A stretch of 64,000 nucleotides of DNA, taken from the NCBI RefSeq assembly GCF_000787835.1, contig NZ_BBPP01000005.1:197315-261314 (forward strand). Reading direction: 5' to 3'. Every line of letters starts with the position of its first letter. Positions within the stretch are counted from its first letter, which is position 1. Position numbers and translations under genes: made by a program. The notes under the pieces are model-generated. The model did no database searches, was not told the origin of the DNA, and saw only the letters and a program-made list of their open reading frames with translations. The DNA is from Streptacidiphilus melanogenes (GTDB lineage: Bacteria > Actinomycetota > Actinomycetes > Streptomycetales > Streptomycetaceae). Shown piece by piece: positions 35,994 to 45,052 of this stretch.

Positions 35994-36351
35994 GGTGGTG
36001 ACTCCATTGTCGACTGGCGTCCGCTTGCTGTGGTGCGGACGTTCTGTCTGAAGCGTAGGACGGCCGCCCGGCCGCGCGGTACGGGGTCCGGCTGGCGGAC
36101 AGTCGTGCCGCGGTCGCGAGCCGGTCGCTGCGCTGCTCGCGCGGCGTTCCGGGCGGTCGGCGGCCGGTCGGTGCGGGCTCGACGAGGCGGTCGCGCGGGG
36201 CCCGCTCGTGGGCGGCCTGTGCCCGGCCGGCGGTGGGGCACAGGCTCGGGCGGAGGCCGGGGGAGCAGGCCGGACGCCGCCGGGCCGGGCGGCGGGAACG
36301 GACCTCGTGCTTCCGGGGCGCCGGAGGGGTGGGGCGTGCGACGATGCCAAG

Positions 36352-37374
36352 GTGCCTACCTTGCGGACCTCGGTGCATCCTCCTTACGCCGCCTACTTGC
36401 GCGTCTACGAGCCGCTGGCCGCCTTCGCGGAGCCGGAGCGCTCGTACTGGCAGAGCTACGCCGCCGAGGGCCCGAGACTCACCGCGGTGGACGAGCACCG
36501 GGCCCGGCTGGCCGACCTGACCGCCGTGCCGCCGCTGGCCGTCCCGGAGCAGGAGAGCCGCGACGCGTTCGTGCACGAGGCCGACGGCGTCCTCTACCTC
36601 TGCCCCTGGCGCACCCGGCTGCGCAGCTGGCTCGCGCTGGCGGAGCTGCGCGAGGAGCTGCCCGCGCCGTTGCTGGACGCGGCGGTGCCGCCGGTGGTGC
36701 GGGCCCAGGCCGAGGCGGACTGGGACAGCTGGCGGGCCCGGCATCCCGACGGCCGCCCGTGGATCCTGACGAGCACCTGGAGCATCCCGGTGCGCTGGTT
36801 CCTGCTCTTCGGTGACGAGGAGCGCGAGTACATCCCCTCCGGCTCCGAGCTGGCGGTCGAGGGCACGGACGGCTATCCCGACGGCCTGCCGGACGGTCAC
36901 AGCGGTGGCGGTTACGACGGAGGCTTGGACACGGGCTTCGGCGACACAGGCCCGGAGGGCCCGGACGACCCGGCCGAGGGCGCGGCGGCGGACGCGCGGC
37001 AGGAGAGCGCGAGCGCGAAGCGGCGACCCGCGCCGGTGCTGCGCTACCGCACGCCCATGGCCCAGGCCCGTCGCCGCGTGGCCCGGGGCTTCCGGGTCCT
37101 GCGCGAGACGCTCGACGCCGGCCCGCTGGTCGACGGTGTCGAGGAGGTCGGGCGCTGGTTGGAGGAGTTCCACCCGCGCTCGCTGGTCGAGCTGGACTAC
37201 GGCGGCCTGGTCCACGCGATCCCGGAGCAGGGGCTGGCGGGGGACCGCTCTGCGGAGGAGGTGGCGGAGGGCGTCGCCGCGCTGCGCGCCGGCGACCCGG
37301 TCCGGGCCGGACGCTGCTACCGCGCGCTGACCGATCGGTGGCGTCGGGTCCAGGAGCTGCAGTACGCGAACTGA
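36352..37374 (+). CDS. Conserved actinobacterial protein of unknown function
   Basis: 340 residues from GTG 36352; a GACGAT box 6 nt upstream suggests a leaderless message. Residues ~1-170 form a folded domain ([58 protein letters not shown]). Residues ~180-225 are a Gly/Asp-rich linker, and the C-terminal ~110 residues are helical ([33 protein letters not shown]). I recognise no enzymatic motif. Homologues sit between vdh and bldC in Streptomyces (from memory), with no function I know. Confidence 0.78.
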   Translation: MPTLRTSVHPPYAAYLRVYEPLAAFAEPERSYWQSYAAEGPRLTAVDEHRARLADLTAVPPLAVPEQESRDAFVHEADGVLYLCPWRTRLRSWLALAELREELPAPLLDAAVPPVVRAQAEADWDSWRARHPDGRPWILTSTWSIPVRWFLLFGDEEREYIPSGSELAVEGTDGYPDGLPDGHSGGGYDGGLDTGFGDTGPEGPDDPAEGAAADARQESASAKRRPAPVLRYRTPMAQARRRVARGFRVLRETLDAGPLVDGVEEVGRWLEEFHPRSLVELDYGGLVHAIPEQGLAGDRSAEEVAEGVAALRAGDPVRAGRCYRALTDRWRRVQELQYAN

Positions 37375-37827
37375 TCCCGCTGAGCTGCGAGAGCCCTCTC
37401 CGGAAGTACTCCTGAGGAGCTGTCACCACTCCCAATGGTCACAGCAACAGCACAGCTCAGAGGCGGGTCGGCCACGGCCGACGGGTCTACGCGCGTCCAG
37501 TCCTGGCGGAGTTCCGCCACGACGGATCACGCCATGGACGGCCCCCGGACCAGTCGGACATGCGTGGCACCATCTCCTCAGACGTCACAGGGGTGCTTAT
37601 CCCGTCTCCACATGGGACCTAGGTCCCAGATCGGGTCAATCCCCCATCAACGTGATGTGACTCACCGTTGACGCGAAGGTCGCACTGGGTGTCAAAATAG
37701 GACAACCAGCCTCACTCAGGACTGCTCTGCCCACGTAAGGGTGGTTCTGCGGACATCGGGGGCCTTCGCGGGGGAAGCGGGGGTTCTTGATGCCGTGACG
37801 GGGGGTCGCTTTGCGGTGACTGTCCGT

Positions 37828-37847
37828 TATGACATGGTCCATTGTCA
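37828..37847. promoter_or_regulatory. Dyad ATGACA-N8-TGTCAT upstream of bldC
   Basis: Perfect 6-bp arms flank TGGTCCAT. It lies about 200 bp before the bldC ATG. Could be an operator; no regulator can be named. Confidence 0.45.
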
Positions 37848-38011
37848 TCCGTCGACCTTGGCCCCCCAGGGGTCAATTCCGCCGGTTTGGCTGATTGGAC
37901 TGGACGGATGGTGTAGTTGTAGTGCCAAGGACAAGCCGTTCGTCCTATTACCGACTTGGTAGGCGGTGGCCATTTCGGACATCGCACACCAAGGTGCAGA
38001 ATTTCTAGGAA

Positions 38012-38033
38012 AGAACCGTGTTGGTTCGGTTCT
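38012..38033 (+). promoter_or_regulatory. Leader hairpin just before the bldC ribosome site
   Basis: AGAACCG / CGGTTCT, 7-bp arms, 8-nt loop, ending 3 nt before GAGGAGG (38037-38043). Confidence 0.5.
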
Positions 38034-38049
38034 CCCGAGGAGGCCGCTC

Positions 38050-38256
38050 ATGACCGCTCGTACCCCTGATGCCGAACCCCTGCTGACGCCGGCCGAGGTC
38101 GCCACCATGTTCCGCGTTGACCCGAAGACGGTCACTCGCTGGGCCAAGGCTGGCAAGCTCACCTCGATCCGGACGCTGGGGGGTCACCGCCGCTACCGCG
38201 AGGCGGAGGTGCGCGCCCTGCTTGCGGGCATTCCGCAGCAGCGCACGGAGGCCTGA
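38050..38256 (+). CDS. bldC: BldC, MerR-like developmental DNA-binding protein
   Basis: 68 residues, the exact length of BldC. It is a single winged HTH of the MerR type without an effector domain: LLTPAEVATMFRVDPKTVTR (HTH) and WAKAGKLTSIRTLGGHRRYR (wing), ending EVRALLAGIPQQ. BldC binds direct repeats cooperatively and holds back sporulation genes, keeping vegetative growth long enough. The ATG is 6 nt after GAGGAGG. A rho-independent terminator follows. Confidence 0.97.
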   Translation: MTARTPDAEPLLTPAEVATMFRVDPKTVTRWAKAGKLTSIRTLGGHRRYREAEVRALLAGIPQQRTEA

Positions 38257-38278
38257 GAGGGCTTCGAGTAACAGCTTT

Positions 38279-38320
38279 GAACTGCACCGGACTCCGCCGG
38301 GTCCGGTGCAGTTCTTTTTT
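38279..38320 (+). terminator. Rho-independent terminator of bldC
   Basis: 13-bp stem GAACTGCACCGGA/TCCGGTGCAGTTC, 10-nt loop, then six T. Confidence 0.95.
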
Positions 38321-38539
38321 GTTTTCGGGTTCCTTTTTCGGGATGTGCAATTTTACATATAAAATGAGCAGGTGTCCCGGCGTGCCGAACGTGAGCAGTC
38401 GTCAAGAAAAAGGACGTGACTCGCGTCACATGCGCCACATCCCCCACGCCGAACGCACGTGGGACCCACGTGGGACCCACACATCGTGCGGAGAAACAGA
38501 TCAGCCCGGATCCGATTGGATCCGGGCTGATCGTGCAAG

Positions 38540-38613
38540 CGACCCCGACGGGACTTGAACCCGCGACCTCCACCTTGACAGGGTGGCGAGCTAACCAACT
38601 GCTCCACGGGGCC
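38540..38613 (-). tRNA. tRNA-Asp(GUC), copy 1
   Basis: 74 nt without encoded CCA. Acceptor GGCCCCG/CGGGGTC, anticodon loop CTGTCAA, T loop TTCAAGT, discriminator G. It has the same tRNA body as the copy at 46177. The BldC-to-tRNA gap contains an AT-rich stretch (38325-38420) without a gene. Confidence 0.97.
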
Positions 38614-38709
38614 TTGTGCGAGTGAGACTCTACTGCATGCCGACCGCCCCGGTCGAATCGCCCTTCGAGCGCTGTTCCGGCGGTGCGCCGCAGGTGAGCG
38701 GGGTCGTCC

Positions 38710-39447
38710 TCAGGCCGCGTGGAGCAGCACCCCCGCCGTGTAGGTGATCGCCATCGCGATCGCACCCCCGAGGACGTTCCGGGCCACCGCAGGGGCGACC
38801 TTGGCCGCGCCGAGCCTGGCGCTCAGCCACCCCGTCAGCACGAGCGCGGCGATCACCGAGCCGACGGTCACCGGCACCCGGATCGAGGACGGGGGCAGCA
38901 CGATCGCCAGCAGTGGCAGCAACGCCCCCACGGTGAAGGCCACGAAGGAGGCCCCGGCGGCGTGCCAGGGGTTGGTCAGCTCCTCGGGATCGATGCCCAG
39001 CTCCGTCTCCGCGTGCGCCGCGAGCGCGTCGTGCTCGGTCAGCTGCACCGCGACGTCGTGCGCCAGTTCTCGGGGGAGCCCCTTCGCCATGTAGAGGCCC
39101 GTCAGCTCCTCCAGCTCCGCCTCGGGCGTGTGGGCCAGCTCGCGGCGCTCCTGGTCCAGGGCGGCGAGCTCGGAGTCCCGCTGGGTGCTGACGGACACGT
39201 ACTCGCCCGTCGCCATCGACATCGACCCCGCGAGGAGGCCGGCGAGGCCGGCCGTCAGCAGCTCGGCGGAGGTCGCTGCGGCTCCGGCGACGCCCACGAC
39301 CAGACCCGCCGTCGACACCACCCCGTCGTTCGCCCCGAGCACCCCGGCCCGCAGCCAGTTCAGCCGCGACCCCAACTCCCCCTGCCGATGCGGCTCCCCC
39401 TCATGCCCACGATCCCCCGCGGAGGACCGGTCCTCGTCGCTGCTCAC
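38710..39447 (-). CDS. VIT1/CCC1 family membrane protein
   Basis: 245 residues from GTG 39447; other in-frame GTGs upstream make the exact start uncertain. Family landmarks: NWLRAGVLGANDGVVSTAGLVVGVAGA at the start of the first helices, GSMSMATGEYVSVSTQRDSE around 85-104, a soluble helical metal-binding-type segment (ELEELTGLYMAKGLPRELA), then three further helices (VAFTVGALLPLLAIVL and others). Relatives move Fe2+ or Mn2+ across membranes. Actinobacterial members are little studied, so metal transport is inferred. Confidence 0.85.
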   Translation of the reverse strand: MSSDEDRSSAGDRGHEGEPHRQGELGSRLNWLRAGVLGANDGVVSTAGLVVGVAGAAATSAELLTAGLAGLLAGSMSMATGEYVSVSTQRDSELAALDQERRELAHTPEAELEELTGLYMAKGLPRELAHDVAVQLTEHDALAAHAETELGIDPEELTNPWHAAGASFVAFTVGALLPLLAIVLPPSSIRVPVTVGSVIAALVLTGWLSARLGAAKVAPAVARNVLGGAIAMAITYTAGVLLHAA

Positions 39448-39832
39448 GTCCGCAGTCTTTGCCACCCGCCCGGTTGTTGCACCCACGACGCGCGGGGGAG
39501 ACCCCACGTCCTCCGCCTCGACCGCGGTCACGCGGCGGAAGGCGGTCCCTGCGTGGGCCACTTCGCAGCTGTGCTGCTGCGCTGCTGCGTCGGCCGGGCG
39601 GCCGGGGCGCCTGAGGCGGTGTCACCCGGCGCCTGGCCCGGCGCGCGAGGTGGCGGCGGGAGCCCGCCGTCCGGGGGAGCCCCCCGCGGAAGGGCCCGCC
39701 TCCGGGAGCGGAGCCTCGGGCGTTGGCGGGAGGGGGAGTTGTCGTCGCGGAGACGATCCGCGCTGGTGGGGGCTGCGCCGAACGGGTGGCGGGGCGTTGG
39801 TGCCGCAGGTGTGCGGCGGGTACACGTGTGCC
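39448..39832. other. Divergent intergenic region, VIT gene to M23 peptidase
   Basis: 385 bp, very GC-rich and low in complexity. No frame with a recognisable product. TACACG at 39821-39826, 6 nt before the peptidase GTG, may be a leaderless -10 box. Confidence 0.5.
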
Positions 39833-40561
39833 GTGGCACGACTCGTGGGTCCCCTGGGGACCTCCTCGCGGACCGGGTGGGGTGCGCTCCTCGGCCTCTG
39901 CCTCGGTGCGCTGCTGCCGGTCGCGCTCGCGCCCGGCAGCGCGCTGCACGCGGGTGGGCGAGCCCAGTGGGTGCCGAGGCTCGCGCAGGATGCCGTGGTG
40001 CGGCAGGTGGGCCCGGAGTGGCTCGCCTTCGGGCGCGGACGGCTGCGGCTCACTCCGGCGCGGCTGCTCGCGTACGCGGACGCGCCACGGCCCGCGCCGA
40101 GCACGGTCCCGGCCGCGTCGGCCCCGTCGCTCGCCCCGGGTTCCTGCGGAGTGGCAGGGTGGTTCAGCCCGGCGCCCGGAGCGGTGATCAGTCAGATCTT
40201 CGGCAACCCCGACCCCGAGTACGCCGCCGGCTATCACACCGGTGTCGATTTCGCCGTCTTCAGCGGCACGCCGCTGCTCGCGATCGCCGACGCGGTCGTC
40301 GAGGTCGCCGGCTGGGGCGGCGCGTACGGCCACTGGATCGTGCTGCGGCTGCCGGACGGTCACTTCGCCCTGTACGCGCACATGTCCCACCTCGACGTGC
40401 ACGCGGGCGACCGCGTGGCGGCCGGCAGCCGGCTCGGGCTCTCCGGGGAGTCGGGGAACGCGCGCGGGCCGCATCTGCACTTCGAGATCCGCACCGAGAA
40501 CCACTACGGCGCGGTCATCGACCCGCTGCCGTATCTGCGGGCCCACGGCTGCCGGGTATGA
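39833..40561 (+). CDS. Secreted M23 (LytM-type) metallopeptidase
   Basis: 242 residues from GTG 39833. An N-terminal signal-type helix (WGALLGLCLGALLPVALAPG) ends near ALHA around residue 40. After a ~60-residue variable segment the M23 beta-domain follows: SQIFGNPDPEYAAGYHTGVDF (zinc His and Asp), APVYA-type strands, and the final HLHFEI motif with active His residues. Enzymes of this type cut peptide cross-links of peptidoglycan; those lacking residues act as activators. All metal ligands are visible, so it is probably active. It is outside the cell and acts on the wall. Confidence 0.88.
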   Translation: MARLVGPLGTSSRTGWGALLGLCLGALLPVALAPGSALHAGGRAQWVPRLAQDAVVRQVGPEWLAFGRGRLRLTPARLLAYADAPRPAPSTVPAASAPSLAPGSCGVAGWFSPAPGAVISQIFGNPDPEYAAGYHTGVDFAVFSGTPLLAIADAVVEVAGWGGAYGHWIVLRLPDGHFALYAHMSHLDVHAGDRVAAGSRLGLSGESGNARGPHLHFEIRTENHYGAVIDPLPYLRAHGCRV

Positions 40562-40643
40562 GTCGCCCGGGTCCGGACCCGGGTGGGTGAAGAAGTCGGC
40601 AAGAGTTTCCGGTCGTGCAGGAAACACCCAGCATTCGCACAGA

Positions 40644-40649
40644 TAGGCT
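40644..40649 (+). promoter_or_regulatory. TAGGCT -10 box candidate for esterase gene
   Basis: TAGGCT 76 nt before the ATG at 40726, so a leader of about 70 nt. Confidence 0.45.
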
Positions 40650-40725
40650 GCGTTCGGCGTGGACACGGCACATCACGCCCGTACATGAACGAAAGCGCAC
40701 GGAAGCCACGGAGCACAGACCGACC

Positions 40726-41802
40726 ATGAGCCTCACCGGCACGCCGTTCTTCGTCCTCACCGTGGCGCTGATGATCGGGGCCATGGCCCTGCTCGCCCTG
40801 GTCTGGAACCGAATACCCGGGCCACGGCCGGTCCGCTACGCGGGCCGGATGGGCGCGACGATGCTCAGTCAGATCACCGCCGTCCTCGTGGTGCTGGTCT
40901 ACGTGAACAACACGATGGGGCCGTTCTACGACAGCTGGCAGGACCTCTTCGGCGGGGACGCGAACCAGTCGGCCACGGCGACCGACGTCTCCGGCGGCGC
41001 GACGCACGAGAGGCTCACGTTCACGAACTACCTGCCCGGCGTGCGGACGACCGTCGCCCACGGGCCCGCGTCCGGCATCGACGGCAGTCTCTACGTCTGG
41101 CTGCCGCCGCAGTACGAAGACCCGGCCTATGCGAACACCGCCTTCCCCGTCGTGGAGCTGCTGCCCGGGACGCCCGGCACGCCGCAGGCGTGGTTCGGGT
41201 CGATGAAGGTGCAGGACGAGATGGCCCAGCTGATGGCGCAGGGCAAGGTCAAGCCGATGATCCTGGTCGCAGCCAAGCTCAACGTCATCCCGGGCGGCGT
41301 CGACCCCGGCTGCGCGGACACACCGGCTCCGGGCGGGGCCAGGACGGCGACGTGGCTGTACCGGGACGTGCCGAGCCTGATCGCGGCCAACTTCCGTACC
41401 GCGAAGAACCCGCGCAAGTGGGCGATCATGGGTTACTCGGCCGGTGCCTACTGCGCCGTCAACCTCACTGTCCAGCACCCGGACGTCTTCCACGCGGCCG
41501 TGAGCCTCTCCGGATACAACGGCCCCGAGGCTCCGCTGGTCGCCAGGAACCCGGCGCTGAGGAACGCCAACGACCCGTACCTGGTCCTGCGGGGAGAGAA
41601 GCACCAGCCCGACATCGCCGTGCTGATGGCCGGCAGCGCCCAGGACCCGGGAACGATCCCGGCGGCCAGGAAGCTGCTGTCCGTCCTGCACACCCGAGGT
41701 CCCAACCAGCTGCTGACGGTCCAGTTCGGCGGACACACGACCAACGTCTGGCGCACCATGCAGCCCGGCGCCCTGCTCTGGCTCTCAGCCCGGCTGAACT
41801 GA
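40726..41802 (+). CDS. Membrane-anchored esterase, antigen 85/esterase D-like
   Basis: 358 residues. The N-terminal region has two membrane helices (LTVALMIGAMALLALVWNRI and MLSQITAVLVVLVYVNN), then an alpha/beta-hydrolase domain that should face outwards. The nucleophile elbow is MGYSAGAYCAVNLT near residue 240 (G-x-S-x-G), and the C-terminal FGGHTTNVW supplies the His. The domain resembles the esterase D/mycolyltransferase superfamily, which acts on carbohydrate or lipid esters. The substrate is unknown. The ATG is chosen as it follows GGAAGCCACGGAG; earlier in-frame ATGs extend into the promoter. Confidence 0.83.
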   Translation: MSLTGTPFFVLTVALMIGAMALLALVWNRIPGPRPVRYAGRMGATMLSQITAVLVVLVYVNNTMGPFYDSWQDLFGGDANQSATATDVSGGATHERLTFTNYLPGVRTTVAHGPASGIDGSLYVWLPPQYEDPAYANTAFPVVELLPGTPGTPQAWFGSMKVQDEMAQLMAQGKVKPMILVAAKLNVIPGGVDPGCADTPAPGGARTATWLYRDVPSLIAANFRTAKNPRKWAIMGYSAGAYCAVNLTVQHPDVFHAAVSLSGYNGPEAPLVARNPALRNANDPYLVLRGEKHQPDIAVLMAGSAQDPGTIPAARKLLSVLHTRGPNQLLTVQFGGHTTNVWRTMQPGALLWLSARLN

Positions 41803-41857
41803 CCAGCCCCGCCCGTCGTCGCCTTGCCGTCGCCGTCGCGTCCCCGCCGCTCCCTGT

Positions 41858-42550
41858 TCAGCGCTTCCGCAGGACCTCCTCGCGCAGCAGCCTGAGGAAG
41901 CCGGGCCGGGCGTCGACGGTGACCACACCCATCGCGCCCCGCAGGTGGGCCTTCTCCGCCGTCTCGCGCAGCATCGCGGCGGCGAGGTCGGCGCGAGCGG
42001 TGTAGAGGCCGTCGGCGCTCCGGGGCGCAGTCCGGTAGGAGGTGACGGAGGCGTGGTCGAAGAGTCCGGAGGGGCGGACGACGGTCCAGTCCAGGGTGCT
42101 GTCCGCGAGCACGGCCTCCATCCGGCGCATGTCCTCGTGGGCGCTCCGCGCGACGACGCGGTTCACGTACGGGTCGAGCACGTGGTTGAAGAAGAACTCG
42201 CCGCTGGGCCGCCAGGCCGGGTCGAGCGCGGCGGAACTGACGGCCAGGAGGCGCTTGACCCCCTGCCGCTCCATCGCGGCGACGGCGTTGGCGATTCCCG
42301 TCGAGTAGAGCGAGACCGGCGCGCGGCTCGGCTGCACGCCGAGCGCCGACAGGACCGCGTCCGCGTCCGCGACGACGGCGTCGAGCACGCCCTCGCGGGT
42401 CGCGTCGGCGGCGACGGTCGCGAGGCCCGGGCGCGCCGGCAGCGTGTCCGCGCGCCGGGCGACGGCGGTGACGCGGTGGCCTGCGGCGAGGGCCTGGTCG
42501 GTGAGGGCACGGCCGGTCGGTCCGGTGGCGCCGAGGACGACGAGATGCAC
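41858..42550 (-). CDS. NAD(P)H-binding NmrA/atypical SDR-like protein
   Basis: 230 residues from GTG 42550, 5 nt after AAGGGAG. Rossmann start HLVVLGATGPTGRALTDQAL, then VLSALGV, LAVSSAALDPAW (in place of the classical Tyr-x-x-x-Lys region), and WTVVRPSGLFD. The family includes NAD(P)H sensors and quinone reductases, many regulated by a neighbouring TetR or HxlR factor. It is divergently paired with a TetR gene across 74 bp, so it is probably the repressor's target. Confidence 0.85.
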   Translation of the reverse strand: MHLVVLGATGPTGRALTDQALAAGHRVTAVARRADTLPARPGLATVAADATREGVLDAVVADADAVLSALGVQPSRAPVSLYSTGIANAVAAMERQGVKRLLAVSSAALDPAWRPSGEFFFNHVLDPYVNRVVARSAHEDMRRMEAVLADSTLDWTVVRPSGLFDHASVTSYRTAPRSADGLYTARADLAAAMLRETAEKAHLRGAMGVVTVDARPGFLRLLREEVLRKR

Positions 42551-42613
42551 GGAGACTCCCTTGGTTCGTGGCGAACGGGTGAGGGCTTGACCGTCGCACC
42601 GCGGAGCGCAGAT

Positions 42614-42630
42614 ATTCAACACTGATGAAT
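42614..42630. promoter_or_regulatory. Operator candidate ATTCA-N7-TGAAT over the tetR start
   Basis: Perfect 5-bp arms flanking ACACTGA. The right arm overlaps the ATG of the TetR gene at 42625, and the site lies between two divergent genes, the usual place for TetR autoregulation. TATTCA at 42613 may be a leaderless -10 box inside the same site. Confidence 0.6.
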
Positions 42631-43269
42631 AAAACCCAGACCCCCGCGCGCCAGGCGACGGGCGCCGTCCGCCGTCGTGGACGGCCGCACGGGCACCCGC
42701 AGACCAAGGCCCGGATCGTCGCCGCGGCCGAGCCGCTCTTCCTCGAACACGGTTACCGGGCCACCACCCTGCGCGCCGTCGCGGCCGCGGCCGGGGTCGA
42801 CTCGGCCCTGATCGGCTATCACTTCGGGTCCAAGCGCGGCCTGTTCGGCGAAGTCACGCAGATCCAGTGCGCCCGGGCGCTGGACCTCACGCGGGCGTTC
42901 ACGGGCAGCCGCGAGGGCCTCGCCGACCGTCTGCTGGCCGTCGTCACCGAGCTCTGGGACGCGGCCGAGGTGAACCGCCTGGCGGTGGAGAACGAGGAGG
43001 TGATGCGCGCCTTCCGCGAGTACCTGGAAGGGGAGGTGCTGGCGCGCCTTGCCGAATATCTCGGCGGCCACGACGCGACCCGGCGCGCGCTCGCCGCGGT
43101 GACGCTGATCGGCGGACTGATCTTCACCCGCTACCTCAACCCGCTGCCCCTGGCGGCGGCGCTCCCTTCCGAGGAGATCCGCCGGACCCTCGCCCCGGCG
43201 CTGCGCGCGGCGCTCGCCCCGGCCGCCGGCGGTCCCCGTACTGCACGCGCCACCCGCCCCGGGGTGTAG
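42625..43269 (+). CDS. TetR family transcriptional regulator
   Basis: 214 residues. The HTH is typical: TKARIVAAAEPLFLEHGYRATTLRAVAAAAGVDSALIGYHFGSKRGLF (residues ~27-75), followed by a helical ligand domain ending in LALIGGLIFTRY-like sequence and a Pro/Ala-rich tail. The ligand is unknown. The start codon sits in the operator dyad, so it is probably leaderless and self-repressed, also controlling the divergent NAD(P)H-binding gene. Confidence 0.9.
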   Translation: MNKTQTPARQATGAVRRRGRPHGHPQTKARIVAAAEPLFLEHGYRATTLRAVAAAAGVDSALIGYHFGSKRGLFGEVTQIQCARALDLTRAFTGSREGLADRLLAVVTELWDAAEVNRLAVENEEVMRAFREYLEGEVLARLAEYLGGHDATRRALAAVTLIGGLIFTRYLNPLPLAAALPSEEIRRTLAPALRAALAPAAGGPRTARATRPGV

Positions 43270-43386
43270 TCGGCACCACCCCCGATTCGGCTGTTGGAGC
43301 TACCGACTCGGCCAGCGTTTCCCGGAAGGCTGAGTCCGTGCCCGAGAGGCCTCGGGCAGGGGAGAGTCGGGGACTCAGGGGGAGCC

Positions 43387-43812
43387 ATGGCGAGCACGTT
43401 CGCACTGCACAGCGGGGCCTGGACCGGAGCCGGGCACCGGAACGGTCGGATCCGTCCGGGCGTGGGGGGCCGGGCTCGGGCTCGGCGGGTGACCTTGCCG
43501 GTCGCGCTGGTCGGCATGGGCATAGCGCTGATCCCCTGGATGCTCCTGCTGGCCTCACAGGGGGAGTGGCCGTGGGTGGGCCTCGACGTGCTGGAGTCGA
43601 CGGGCCTGATCGGCACCGGTCTGCTGTTGCGTCGCGGGGATGCCCGCTCCGCCTCCACGGCGGGGGCCACGGCCGCGCTGCTGCTGACCGACGCCTGGTT
43701 CGACGTCACCACCTCGCACGGGGCGGAGCTGGCCCAGGCGTGGGTGCTGGCCCTGCTGCTGGAGCTGCCGATCGCGGCGCTCTGCGGGCGACTGGCCCTA
43801 CGGCGCGGCTGA
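43387..43812 (+). CDS. Small integral membrane protein, unknown function
   Basis: 141 residues, ATG after CAGGGGGAG. Four hydrophobic segments: LPVALVGMGIALIPWMLLLA, VLESTGLIGTGLLL, GATAALLLTDAWFDVTTS and AWVLALLLELPIAALC. The acidic residues in DAWFD and LE inside predicted helices suggest a functional core. The N-terminal 40 residues are basic and cytosolic. I recall similar hypothetical membrane proteins in Streptomyces, with no assigned role. Confidence 0.7.
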   Translation: MASTFALHSGAWTGAGHRNGRIRPGVGGRARARRVTLPVALVGMGIALIPWMLLLASQGEWPWVGLDVLESTGLIGTGLLLRRGDARSASTAGATAALLLTDAWFDVTTSHGAELAQAWVLALLLELPIAALCGRLALRRG

Positions 43813-44065
43813 ACCCGCGGGGTCCTGTGGTCGGCGGAGTTCTCGGTCGCCGGAGTTCTCGCGGTGGCGGATTTCCCGGGGCGGCGGGTTCTGTGACCGG
43901 CCCGGCACCGTCGGTTCCGGGGAGCCGACGGGACCGCGGCGTTAACCGGTAGTGCGGCGAGTCAACCGAACGGATGAGTGACCCGTGCCGCATCCTGGCG
44001 TTGATCAGGTCGAGGGCGGCCTCCTACGGTCGCCCGTCCGCAGTCCCGCCACGCCGGAGCACGCC

Positions 44066-45052
44066 ATGGCCGTCCCCGCCTCTGCCCACGACTCGTCCCT
44101 CGCCTCCACTGCCGCCGCCGATCCCGTCCTCGATCCGGACGCGCCCCGTCCGGCCACCCTTGAGGACGTACCGGGGTGGTTCCCCGTCACCGACCACCGT
44201 CTGTTCTGCTGGCTGCTGGAGCACCAGCGCGAGCGGAAGATCCCGGGCGACATCCTGGAGATCGGCGTCTACCTCGGGCGCAGCGCCATCCTCCTGGGCC
44301 AGCACATGCGTGAGGGCGAGACCTTCACCGTCTGCGACCTCTTCGAATCCGAGGCCACGGACAGCGCGAACTCGGCCGAGATGAGCGGCAGTTACCGGGG
44401 CAAGCTGACGCGTCGCGCCTTCGAGGCCAACTACCTCGCGTTCCACGACACGCTGCCGCGCATCCACCAGGGCCCCAGCGAGGAGCTGGCCGACACGAAG
44501 CTGATCGCGCCGGGCAGCCAGCGCTTCATCCACGTCGACGCCTCGCACCTGTACGAGCACGTCGCCGCCGACCTGCGGTTCGCCCGCGAGGCGCTGCGCG
44601 AGGACGGCATCGTCGCCCTGGACGACTACCGCTCCGAGCACACTCCCGGCGTCGCCGCCGCGACGTGGGAGGCGGTCCGGTTGCACGGGCTGCGGCCGGT
44701 GGCGCTCACGCCGCAGAAGTTCTACGGCACCTGGGGCGATCCGGAGTCCACCCGGCAGGCACTCATCGAGCAGTGCCGCCGCCGCGATCCGCGGGCGCCC
44801 GACCTGCAGGTCGTCTACGAGGAGCAGGTCCCGCGTCTGTGGGCGGGAGCACTGCCGGCCCAGGAGCAGCCCCGCTCGCGCTGGTTTGCCCAGCACCAGG
44901 CCGAGCAGGAGGCGCGCAAGCGCGCCGAGCGCGCCGCCCAGCAGCGCCTCCCGGCCCGCGCCCGCCGCCTCGCCGCCGACCTCACCCCGCCGATGGCAGC
45001 CCGTGCCCTGCGCAAACTCCGCGCCCGCGCCCGGTCCCGTGCCCAGGCGTAG
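44066..45052 (+). CDS. Class I SAM-dependent methyltransferase
   Basis: 328 residues; ATG at 44066 with GGAG 6 nt upstream. The start is followed by a disordered ~35 residues, then LEHQRERKIPGDILEIGVYLGRSAILLGQH (motif I around residue 70-80), GETFTVCDLFES (acidic loop) and QRFIHVDASHLYEHVAADLRFAREALREDGIVALDDYRSE near 155-195. This is the TylF/macrocin-O-methyltransferase-like class, with an Asp-rich region for metal. The last 60 residues are a basic helix (RKRAERAAQQRLPARARR) that could bind nucleic acid or membrane. The substrate is unknown. Confidence 0.82.
   Translation: MAVPASAHDSSLASTAAADPVLDPDAPRPATLEDVPGWFPVTDHRLFCWLLEHQRERKIPGDILEIGVYLGRSAILLGQHMREGETFTVCDLFESEATDSANSAEMSGSYRGKLTRRAFEANYLAFHDTLPRIHQGPSEELADTKLIAPGSQRFIHVDASHLYEHVAADLRFAREALREDGIVALDDYRSEHTPGVAAATWEAVRLHGLRPVALTPQKFYGTWGDPESTRQALIEQCRRRDPRAPDLQVVYEEQVPRLWAGALPAQEQPRSRWFAQHQAEQEARKRAERAAQQRLPARARRLAADLTPPMAARALRKLRARARSRAQA

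Larger units (their letters stand above)
37375..38049. other. 675-bp region upstream of bldC
   Basis: No frame has good codon bias. The region is clearly less GC-rich than the genome, especially 37640-38030. TTGACG at 37668 followed by CAAAAT at 37693 is a possible but poorly spaced promoter; the dyad at 37828-37847 and the hairpin at 38012-38033 are listed separately. A long, AT-rich upstream region suits a developmental regulator that integrates several inputs and is a plausible Lsr2 target. Confidence 0.6.

Noticed and set aside
36120-36350. An N-terminal extension of valine dehydrogenase upstream of 35993
   Set aside because: Composition is Arg/Pro/Ala-rich and unlike the family; the GTG with GGAG at 35993 gives the expected length.
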